This document shows, one piece after another, positions 5,507 through 11,037 of a DNA stretch of 11,037 nt. The notes beneath the pieces are model-generated. The model ran no database searches. It had not been told where the DNA came from and saw only the letters and a list, made by a program, of their open reading frames with translations. The position numbers were made by a program, and so were the translations under genes. Origin of the DNA: C7867-006 sp964453075 (lineage in GTDB: Bacteria; Patescibacteriota; Minisyncoccia; Phycocordibacterales; DATDWN01). The first letter of the stretch is position 1. Each line of letters starts with the position of its first letter. The stretch covers positions 1 to 11,037 of the forward strand of contig CAYVNM010000011.1 of NCBI GenBank assembly GCA_964453075.1, written 5' to 3'.

Positions 5507-6269
5507 AAATAAACACCTGCATTAGGGCTTCGCCATCTAGAACATAAATAAAGCTGTTATCTCCCTCAATGAAACTAGGGGACATACCTTTGTATATTGG
5601 TAGAAAATTTTGCGTGCCAACTTTATCTACTTCTATGGCGTAAACAGCATTTGTTGCGGAAAAAATAATTACATCAGTCCTATCTTTATAGAAATACAAA
5701 TTTCTAACTTCTGGTTCTGGTTGTATGACGGTGTAAACTTTTTCTTGAGTTTCTACCATTACGCCATTATCTTCTATCCAAAGTTTTGTTTTGCCATCTT
5801 TTGAGATACGAGGAGATTCTTTTGTTGGAAGTGCGTCAGTAATTATTTTATTTCTTATTTTCCAAAAATCAGGATCTTCTTTTGTGATTATGTTTCCAGA
5901 TGGATTACTTGAAACAAGAACAGGTTCAAAATTTATTTTTCCCTCACTTCGCATCTCTATATCTTTCTTCCAAGGAAAATATCCTTCGCGTGAGACTATG
6001 ACTGTGTGTTTTCTGGGGGAGAGTGAGACTTCTACTACTTCATTATCTTTATCAGTTACTATTTTATTATTTTCATCAATGAAAACATTTGTAAGAGGCA
6101 TGGCAACTTGAAGAGAAAGTGTGCCTGCTTTTCCAAGCATAAAATTTTCAGTGAGTCTGTATCCTTTCTTATAACCAACAATGATCAAAACTAAAATAAA
6201 AATAGTCAGAAAAGTGTATGTATAGACAATTTTATTTTTCTTTATGTGGTTTTTTACTTTGTCTATCAT
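5505..6269 (-). CDS. Membrane-anchored PEGA-domain protein
   Basis: The protein has 254 residues from the chosen start. A basic N terminus (MIDKVKNHIKKNK) is followed by a transmembrane helix at about 14-33, so most of the chain probably lies outside the membrane. Residues about 49-110 form a PEGA-like beta domain: GTLSLQV, then NVFID, then LSPRKHTVIVSREGYFPW, the LxPGxHxVxVxxxGY signature of that fold. The remainder (LWIEDNGVMV, RNLYFYKDRTDVIIFSA, SFIYVLDGEALMQVFI) consists of beta-rich repeats like propeller blades. PEGA proteins of this form are common in Parcubacteria but their role is not established. An ATG at 6290 would add seven residues; 6269 is preferred because it sits nine bases after a good -10 (6284-6279). 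It is divergent from mreB, but a shared role is not shown. Confidence 0.8.
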   Translation of the reverse strand: MIDKVKNHIKKNKIVYTYTFLTIFILVLIIVGYKKGYRLTENFMLGKAGTLSLQVAMPLTNVFIDENNKIVTDKDNEVVEVSLSPRKHTVIVSREGYFPWKKDIEMRSEGKINFEPVLVSSNPSGNIITKEDPDFWKIRNKIITDALPTKESPRISKDGKTKLWIEDNGVMVETQEKVYTVIQPEPEVRNLYFYKDRTDVIIFSATNAVYAIEVDKVGTQNFLPIYKGMSPSFIEGDNSFIYVLDGEALMQVFI

Positions 6270-6306
6270 ATCGGTTATAGTATAAGGCATATGGGTATTT
6301 TCTCAA
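6253..6306. promoter_or_regulatory. Overlapping divergent promoters for the PEGA gene and mreB
   Basis: Plus strand: TTTACT (6253-6258), 17 nt, TATAGT (6276-6281), then nine bases to the mreB ATG at 6291. Minus strand: TTGAGA (6306-6301), 16 nt, TATACT (6284-6279), then nine bases to the PEGA gene ATG at 6269. The two -10 elements overlap by three bases, and each promoter's -35 lies in or near the other gene's start. Both transcripts would have leaders of only two or three bases. Confidence 0.55.
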
Positions 6307-7304
6307 AAAAACTGGGTATAGATCTGGGGACGGCCAATACGCTAGTCTTTGTGCCTGGTAGAGGTGTTGTGTTAAACGAACCATCTGTGGTGGCTGTGTC
6401 AGAGGAGGATAATCGCATTTTAGCTATAGGAATAGAGGCCAAAGAAATGATAGGGCGCACACCAGAGAGTATAGTTGCATACAGACCAATGAAAGATGGA
6501 GTCATTGCTGATTATAGAGTTACAGAGGCCATGCTGCGGTATTATATAGATAAAGCTCTGGGTAAGTGGAATTTTGTTAAACCAGAGGTCTTGGTTAGTG
6601 TTCCTGCTGGAGTGACCTCTACAGAGCGTAGAGCTGTCATAGAGGCCGCTATTCGTGCAGGAGCCAAAAATGCCTATGTGGTCAAAGAACCAATTCTAGC
6701 TGCTATTGGAGCGGGGATACCTATTCACGAACCAATGGGACACATGATAGTAGATATTGGTGGTGGAACCACTGATGTGGCTGTGATTTCTCTAGGAGGT
6801 ATTGTGGCTTCTACTTCTGTTAAATGCGCTGGAAACAAAATAGATTATGCTATTACGGATTATATTAAAAAAACTTTTAATCTTGGTATTGGAGACAAAA
6901 CCGCAGAAGATATAAAGATAAATGTTGGTTCCGCAATTCCTCTTGATGAAGAACTCACTATGATGATCAAAGGGCGTGATTTTGTTACTGGACTTCCGAG
7001 AAGTGTTGAAATAAAAACAAATGAGGTGGTCAAAGCCATCAGTAAAGATTTGCGAGAAATGATAAAAGCAATAAAAGATGTATTGCAAGAAACCCCACCA
7101 GAACTTTCGTCAGATATTATTGATCAGGGAATTATAATGACAGGAGGATCATCTCAGCTTCGAAATATGCCTGAGCTTGTTTTCAGACGTACAGGAGTGA
7201 AAGCTGTTTTGGCCAAGGATGCTTTGTACTGTGTGGTTAAAGGGACGGGAATTGCTCTAGAGCATCTAGATACGTATAAGAAATTGATTATCTCGAAACG
7301 CTAA
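6291..7304 (+). CDS. mreB: Rod shape-determining protein MreB (bacterial actin)
   Basis: MreB polymerises with ATP under the membrane and guides cell-wall synthesis along the rod. The chosen start gives 337 residues, a typical length. It opens MGIFSKKLGIDLGTANTLV: an amphipathic membrane-binding start and the phosphate-1 motif (9-17). Further hallmarks are VSVPAGVTSTERRAV (102-116), VKEPILAAIGAG (131-142), phosphate-2 motif IVDIGGGTTDV (153-163), and the adenosine motif TGGSSQL near the C terminus. An upstream in-frame ATG at 6246 would add 15 residues that the family lacks and lies in the divergent promoter. No mreC or mreD follows; a structured repeat comes next. No Shine-Dalgarno sequence; the mRNA is probably leaderless. 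Confidence 0.97.
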   Translation: MGIFSKKLGIDLGTANTLVFVPGRGVVLNEPSVVAVSEEDNRILAIGIEAKEMIGRTPESIVAYRPMKDGVIADYRVTEAMLRYYIDKALGKWNFVKPEVLVSVPAGVTSTERRAVIEAAIRAGAKNAYVVKEPILAAIGAGIPIHEPMGHMIVDIGGGTTDVAVISLGGIVASTSVKCAGNKIDYAITDYIKKTFNLGIGDKTAEDIKINVGSAIPLDEELTMMIKGRDFVTGLPRSVEIKTNEVVKAISKDLREMIKAIKDVLQETPPELSSDIIDQGIIMTGGSSQLRNMPELVFRRTGVKAVLAKDALYCVVKGTGIALEHLDTYKKLIISKR

Positions 7305-7306
7305 GC

Positions 7307-7551
7307 TTCCAAATCTCACACTCGGCATAAATTTTTAGAGCAACCTGAAAAATTCCAGCGAATTTTTCAGGCCTCTCCTTACAGGAGCAGTACACCTTTC
7401 ACATTTTGATTACAAAACGTTCAAGGTCTTGCGAAGTGATAATATCACTTCTCACCTCGGCCTCTAGTTGTCAAGAACGGGGTGCCTTGACAACACCAGC
7501 TAGAGGCACTGCGGGGTCTCTAAAAACTTACGCTCTCGGTGAGATTTGGAA
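7307..7551 (+). repeat. Structured inverted-repeat element, copy 2 (245 bp)
   Basis: The outer arm TTCCAAATCTCAC (7307-7319) pairs perfectly with GTGAGATTTGGAA (7539-7551). An inner stem TTTTTAGAG (7332-7340) pairs with CTCTAAAAA (7518-7526). Hairpin CCTGAAAAATTC-CAGC-GAATTTTTCAGG (7344-7371) is perfect over 12 bp. The 72-nt core 7455-7526 is identical to copy 1. Compared with copy 1 there are about 78 extra bases (7374-7454) with hairpins CTCCT/AGGAG (7375-7387), TTTTG/CAAAA (near 7405-7416) and GAAGTGAT/ATCACTTC (7433-7451). Arm differences from copy 1 are compensatory. It fills the gap between mreB and the delta' gene; the right arm overlaps only a spurious upstream start of the latter. 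No coding frame of note is inside. Confidence 0.85.
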
Positions 7552-7575
7552 TCCTCAAGTATCTGCCTGAAAATT

Positions 7576-7584
7576 TGTTATAAT
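7576..7584 (+). promoter_or_regulatory. Extended -10 promoter giving a leaderless delta' gene transcript
   Basis: TG-T-TATAAT (7576-7584) is followed by six bases and then the ATG at 7591, the same spacing as before priA. No -35 is evident, as is common with extended -10 promoters. Transcription would begin at or next to the ATG. Confidence 0.6.
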
Positions 7585-7590
7585 CAAGAA

Positions 7591-8259
7591 ATGCGACAAC
7601 TAATTGATTCATACAAAAAGACGGGGGATTTGCATCATGCCTATTTTCTGGTGGGGGATGCTGTAGAGATTTTTGAAGGGCTAAAGAATTTTTTGAATGG
7701 GCAAATGGGATTTAAGACTCTTGGTTCTGCGGACTTTTGGCATGAAAGATATAATACTTTGAATATTGAAAACGCTAGGTTGATAGCAGAAAATCAGGGG
7801 CGCAGGGATTTTTCCTTAGGTAAAAAGATTTTTGTGATAGAAGCAGATTTTATAACAGAAGAAGCTCAGAACGCGTTACTCAAAGTTTTTGAGGAGCCAA
7901 CAGACGGAACTCACTTTTTCATTATTTCACCACAGGACCTGCTCCTCCCAACACTTCGTTCTAGAGTGGTGGTTGAATTTTGTGAAAGTGACGACAAAAA
8001 GAAATCTAAAAGTATTTTAAATATGGAATTATCTGAAAGATTGGAAAAAGTAAAAGAAATTACAGAAGCTATAAGTGATGAAGAGAAAACCAAGCAGGAT
8101 GCTATCAAGTTTTTAAACCAAATTGAAAGAGAATTGTATAAGCTCGGAGTGGAGAAGTCCCACAACTCTCTCCAAGTTTGTGAAAAAACTAGAGCGTCTC
8201 TCTATGACAGAGGTGCGCCTGTAAAAATGATATTGGAGAATCTTGTGCTCTCAATCTAA
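7591..8259 (+). CDS. holB: DNA polymerase III delta'-like clamp-loader subunit
   Basis: The delta' subunit is part of the complex that loads the sliding clamp. The 222-residue protein begins MRQLIDSYKKTGDLHHAYFLVGD, the usual HAYLF/HAYF opening of these AAA+ proteins. The segment IFVIEADFITEEAQNALLKVFEEP (80-103) is the clamp-loader signature (A-x-N-A-L-L-K-x-L-E-E-P type). The pattern FIISPQDLLLPTLRSRVVV (110-128) matches sensor 1 and the SRC region, here SRV with R125 as the arginine finger. Walker A is missing, as is usual for delta'. The C-terminal collar domain is short compared with E. coli (334 residues). An in-frame ATG at 7546 would add 15 residues encoded by the repeat element; 7591 is preferred. 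Assignment to delta' rather than another AAA+ clamp-loader paralogue is moderately sure. Confidence 0.82.
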   Translation: MRQLIDSYKKTGDLHHAYFLVGDAVEIFEGLKNFLNGQMGFKTLGSADFWHERYNTLNIENARLIAENQGRRDFSLGKKIFVIEADFITEEAQNALLKVFEEPTDGTHFFIISPQDLLLPTLRSRVVVEFCESDDKKKSKSILNMELSERLEKVKEITEAISDEEKTKQDAIKFLNQIERELYKLGVEKSHNSLQVCEKTRASLYDRGAPVKMILENLVLSI

Positions 8260-8282
8260 AATTAGAAATAAAGGATTACATA

Positions 8283-8291
8283 TGCTAGAAT
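8283..8291 (+). promoter_or_regulatory. Possible extended -10 promoter of frr-rseP
   Basis: TG-C-TAGAAT (8283-8291) lies 32 bases before the frr ATG. No convincing -35 is seen. It lies in the 64-nt gap between the delta' gene and frr. Confidence 0.4.
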
Positions 8292-8323
8292 AGTAATAAC
8301 TTTATACGACAAAGTTTAAAAAC

Positions 8324-8875
8324 ATGGCATACAATTTCACACCATTTAAACAGGCAACCAAAGATATTGAAGAGTGGCTCAAGAGAGAATTCTCTTCCAT
8401 AAGAACAGGTAGAGCAAATCCAGCAATATTAGATACTGTTAGGGTCGAGGCCTATGGCTCAGATATGTCCATAATGGAACTTGCAAATGTTTCAGTGGAG
8501 GATGCTAGGGTTTTGCGCATAGCTCCGTGGGACATGTCTCAGGCCAAAGCAATAGAAAAGGGTATAGTTGCTTCAGACCTTGGTTTGTCAGTCAGTGTTG
8601 ATGATAAGGGTCTGCGCGTCATGTTTCCAGAACTTACTTCTGACAGGAGATTGGGCTTTGTTAAAGTCGCAAAACAAAAATTAGAGGATGCAAAGGTAAC
8701 ACTCAGAACAGAGAGAGAAAGAGTGATAAAAGATATAGAGAAACAAGAAAAAGAAGGAGTTATTTCAGAGGATGAAAAATTTAGACTAAAAACAGAATTA
8801 CAAAAAATGTTAGATGATACAAATAGAATACTTGATGAAGTTTTTGCTAAAAAAGAAAAGGAAATCACAGAATAA
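8324..8875 (+). CDS. frr: Ribosome recycling factor
   Basis: RRF works with EF-G to split the post-termination ribosome so that it can start a new round. The 183 residues equal the usual length (E. coli 185). Family blocks occur in order: IRTGRANPAILD (26-37) in the first long helix, VEAYGSDMSIMELANVSVED, then IAPWDMSQAKAIEKGIVASDLGLSVSVD, PELTSDRR (the PPLTEERR block), and the long C-terminal helices of the three-helix bundle, ending in acidic and basic residues. No Shine-Dalgarno sequence precedes the ATG. Its stop is three bases from the rseP ATG, so the two are co-transcribed. Confidence 0.97.
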   Translation: MAYNFTPFKQATKDIEEWLKREFSSIRTGRANPAILDTVRVEAYGSDMSIMELANVSVEDARVLRIAPWDMSQAKAIEKGIVASDLGLSVSVDDKGLRVMFPELTSDRRLGFVKVAKQKLEDAKVTLRTERERVIKDIEKQEKEGVISEDEKFRLKTELQKMLDDTNRILDEVFAKKEKEITE

Positions 8876-8878
8876 CAA

Positions 8879-9979
8879 ATGTCTATAATCATCTTTATTA
8901 TAATTCTAGCCATACTTATTTTTGTCCATGAACTTGGGCATTTTCTTGTTGCTAAGAAGTCAGGAATAAGGGTGGATGAGTTTGGTCTAGGATTTCCTCC
9001 AAAGATTTTTGCCAAGAAGTGGGGGGATACTACTTACACTCTAAATGCCATTCCTTTTGGTGGTTTTGTTAAAATTTTTGGTGAAGATTCACACGGTGAA
9101 GAGATTTCTGAAGCGGACAAAAGTACCAGTTTTATTTACAAATCTAAATGGGTTCAATCTGCAGTTCTGGTGGCGGGCGTTACTTTTAATATTATTTTTG
9201 CATGGCTTTGTATATCTCTCGGGTTTATGATTGGTTTGCCTGCATCAATGAATTATTCCAATTTTGGCAAAACCACAGATACAAATCTAGTTATAACTGA
9301 GGTCGTTACAGACTCTCCAGCTCAGAAAGCAGGTCTCGTTTCTGGAGATATGATTCTCCTAGCTTCTGGTGGAGGTATGACTCTGCAAAATGAAGAATTG
9401 ACTCCTGAAAGTGTTAAAAATCTTATAACCAATGAAAAAACTAAAGACGTAGAAATAATTTATCGTAGGGGTGAAGATTTACCAAAAAGTATAAAAGTAG
9501 AGCCTATAACAGAATCAATAGGTGGAAGAAAAGTTATTGGTATTGGTATGGATAGAATGGGAACTCTGAAACTTCCAATTCATCTTGCTCTAATTGAAGG
9601 AGTCAGAACTACTTGGTATTTAACCAGAGCCACGGTTGCTGGCCTTGCTGTGTTTTTGTGGGACGTCGTGACTTTCAATTCTGATTTTTCACAAGTTGCA
9701 GGTCCTGTGGGTATAGCAAAAGTAGTGGGTGAAGCAAGTAATCTAGGATTTACGTATCTTCTGTCACTTATCGCACTTATTTCTATAAACCTTGCTGTTA
9801 TAAACTTGTTACCGTTTCCAGCTCTTGATGGAGGCAGGCTTTTGTTTGTAGGTATAGAAGCTATCATGCGAAGACCTATAAAACCATCTGTTGTTGCTTG
9901 GGTAAATGGTCTTGGTTTTGCCTTTCTGATACTGCTTATGATAGTTATAACGACCCATGATATTTTGAAGCTTTTTTGA
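8879..9979 (+). CDS. rseP: RseP-like site-2 membrane zinc protease
   Basis: This is an intramembrane metalloprotease of the M50 family, which cuts membrane-bound regulators and signal-peptide remnants. The 366 residues start with a transmembrane helix carrying HELGH (H17, E18, H21). They continue with DEFGLGFPPK and the loop YTLNAIPFGGFVKIFGED. A helix follows near 92-112, then one PDZ-like domain (about 135-215; SPAQKAGLVSGDMILLASGG). The second active-site motif NLLPFPALDGG (309-319, metal ligand D317) and two more helices complete it. E. coli RseP has two PDZ domains (450 residues); only one is seen here, as in many Gram-positive forms. It begins three bases after frr. The substrate is not evident; no anti-sigma factor gene is nearby. 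Confidence 0.95.
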   Translation: MSIIIFIIILAILIFVHELGHFLVAKKSGIRVDEFGLGFPPKIFAKKWGDTTYTLNAIPFGGFVKIFGEDSHGEEISEADKSTSFIYKSKWVQSAVLVAGVTFNIIFAWLCISLGFMIGLPASMNYSNFGKTTDTNLVITEVVTDSPAQKAGLVSGDMILLASGGGMTLQNEELTPESVKNLITNEKTKDVEIIYRRGEDLPKSIKVEPITESIGGRKVIGIGMDRMGTLKLPIHLALIEGVRTTWYLTRATVAGLAVFLWDVVTFNSDFSQVAGPVGIAKVVGEASNLGFTYLLSLIALISINLAVINLLPFPALDGGRLLFVGIEAIMRRPIKPSVVAWVNGLGFAFLILLMIVITTHDILKLF

Positions 9980-10004
9980 CCCGTTCTTATTTTTGAGATA
10001 CTAT
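9976..10004 (+). promoter_or_regulatory. Probable promoter of proS
   Basis: -35 TTGACC (9976-9981) and -10 TACTAT (9999-10004) are spaced 17 nt apart. The start would be near 10011, a leader of about eight bases before the ATG at 10019. The -35 overlaps the rseP stop codon. Confidence 0.55.
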
Positions 10005-10018
10005 TTTATTAAATAAAC

Positions 10019-11037
10019 ATGCGACAATCACAACTTTTTACAAAGACTCGCAAGGAAGCGCCTGCGGACGAGGTGTCAAAAAATGCACAGCTTTTAATTC
10101 GTGCTGGTTTTATACATAAAGAAATGGCGGGGGTTTACTCTTATTTACCTCTTGGTTTAAAAGTTATAAAAAAAATCGAAAATATAATCAGAGAGGAAAT
10201 GAATGCGATAGGAGGCATTGAAATGAAGACATCAGTGCTACAAAACAAAGAAGTCTGGGAAAAATCAAACAGATGGGATGATGGCGTGGTAGATAACTGG
10301 TTTAAAACAAAGCTTAAAAATGGAGGAGAAGCTGGCCTTTCTTTCACCAATGAGGAAGCATATTCTAATATTTTGAATCAATATGTAAATTCTTATAAAG
10401 ATTTACCTATATATCCGTATGATTTCAAGGAGATTTTTAGGAATGAGACGAGGAGTAAGTCTGGAATAATGAGAGGCAAGGAGTTTTATTGGAAAGCGCT
10501 ATATTCTTTTTCAAAGGACGAGATTGAGCATAATATTTTTTATGAAAAAGCAAAGATTGCATACCAAAATGTTTTTAACAGAGTAGGAATTGGGTATTTG
10601 ACTTACATGACTTTTGCTAGTGGTGGTACTTTTTCAAAATTCTCACATGAGTTTCAAACCCTTACAAATGCTGGTGAAGATACAGTATATGTTTATAAAG
10701 ACAAGAAAATCGCAATAAACAAAGAAGTGTTTGTTCCAGAGGTTAAAAAAGAATTAGGTCTGGGAGATGATTATGAGGAGGTTCGAGCGGTGGAGGTTGG
10801 GAATATATTTACGTTAGGAACTAAATTTTCAGAGCCATTTGATTTGAAATATAAAAATGAAAAAGGAGAGGAAAATTTTGTTTTCATGGGTTCATATGGA
10901 ATAGGTCTAGGAAGACTTATGGGCACTGTGGTTGAAGTTTTATCAGATGAGAAAGGAATCGTTTGGCCAAAAGAAGTTTCTCCTTTTGCTGTACATCTAG
11001 TGAGATTGGGGGATAAAGAAGAAACAGTTTCTTTTGC
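10019..11037 (+). CDS. proS: Prolyl-tRNA synthetase, 3' end cut by the window
   Basis: It charges tRNA-Pro with proline in the cytoplasm. The 339 codons in view begin MRQSQLFTKTRKEAP and cover the class II catalytic core. Motif 1 region is GFIHKEMAGVYSYLPLG (30-46). Motif 2 is IFRNETRSKSGIMRGKEFYWK (139-159). The substrate loop is SHEFQTLTNAGEDTV (209-223), followed by VEVGNIFTLGTKFSE (258-272), and motif 3 is GSYGIGLGRLMG (291-302). Between 223 and 258 only about 35 residues are found where E. coli ProRS has the ~180-residue INS editing domain, so post-transfer removal of alanine by this enzyme is probably absent. The anticodon-binding domain begins at the window edge (SPFAVHLVRLGD). No Shine-Dalgarno sequence precedes the ATG; a promoter overlaps the end of rseP. 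Confidence 0.95.
   Translation, partial: MRQSQLFTKTRKEAPADEVSKNAQLLIRAGFIHKEMAGVYSYLPLGLKVIKKIENIIREEMNAIGGIEMKTSVLQNKEVWEKSNRWDDGVVDNWFKTKLKNGGEAGLSFTNEEAYSNILNQYVNSYKDLPIYPYDFKEIFRNETRSKSGIMRGKEFYWKALYSFSKDEIEHNIFYEKAKIAYQNVFNRVGIGYLTYMTFASGGTFSKFSHEFQTLTNAGEDTVYVYKDKKIAINKEVFVPEVKKELGLGDDYEEVRAVEVGNIFTLGTKFSEPFDLKYKNEKGEENFVFMGSYGIGLGRLMGTVVEVLSDEKGIVWPKEVSPFAVHLVRLGDKEETVSF

Noticed and set aside
7307..7551. Repeat as a simple mreB terminator
   Set aside because: The other copy lies antisense upstream of priA, behind a separate terminator, so the shared sequence is not explained by termination of mreB.
8539..9015. Minus-strand open frame of 158 codons over frr and rseP
   Set aside because: It is a shadow of two well-supported plus-strand genes, with serine-rich low-complexity translation.
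9977..9979. Possible recoding of TGA as glycine, as in some CPR lineages
   Set aside because: TGA ends rseP at the expected place and ends the HNH frame; tryptophan and glycine positions in conserved motifs use normal codons.

Overview
The window looks like a chromosomal segment of a Candidate Phyla Radiation (Patescibacteria) genome, most likely of the Parcubacteria group. The grounds are AT-rich coding, small housekeeping proteins trimmed relative to E. coli (a short DNA polymerase III delta' subunit, ProRS without its insertion domain, a PriA without ATPase motifs), a group I intron in a tRNA gene, the near absence of Shine-Dalgarno sequences, and extended -10 promoters sitting directly against start codons. 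TGA is an ordinary stop here (it ends rseP), so the code is standard. The lineage is inferred; no 16S rRNA is present.

Left part (1-2800): a tRNA-Asn(GUU) gene on the minus strand is split between anticodon positions 35 and 36 by a 568-nt group I intron that carries an HNH homing endonuclease. Divergent from it is a ribosome hibernation factor gene (HPF/RaiA) with a foldable leader. One base pair step after its stop follows an unannotated 53-residue single-pass membrane protein, which runs tail to tail into fmt.

Centre-left (1400-4704, minus strand): the classic bacterial cluster priA-def-fmt, tightly spaced or overlapping. It couples replication restart (PriA, here probably without helicase activity) with N-formylation of initiator tRNA (Fmt) and its removal from nascent protein (Def).

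Centre (4705-7590): two copies of a structured inverted-repeat element (4748-4913 and 7307-7551) lie in the same orientation and flank a 2.4-kb block. The copies share a 72-nt identical core, but their outer arms differ by compensatory changes that keep the stems paired. The block between them holds a GC-rich EamA-like membrane protein gene with its own promoter, Shine-Dalgarno sequence and terminator (likely acquired), a membrane-anchored PEGA-domain protein, and mreB. The PEGA gene and mreB diverge from overlapping promoters whose start codons are only 21 bp apart.

Right part (7591-end, plus strand): a delta'-like clamp-loader gene, then frr (ribosome recycling), rseP (site-2 protease) and a proS gene cut by the window end. 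frr-rseP-proS looks like a collapsed remnant of the common frr-uppS-cdsA-dxr-rseP-proS order, with the isoprenoid and lipid genes gone. The strongest candidates for something undescribed are the covarying repeat element, the IA-like intron in tRNA-Asn, the PriA without ATPase motifs, and the small membrane protein behind hpf.
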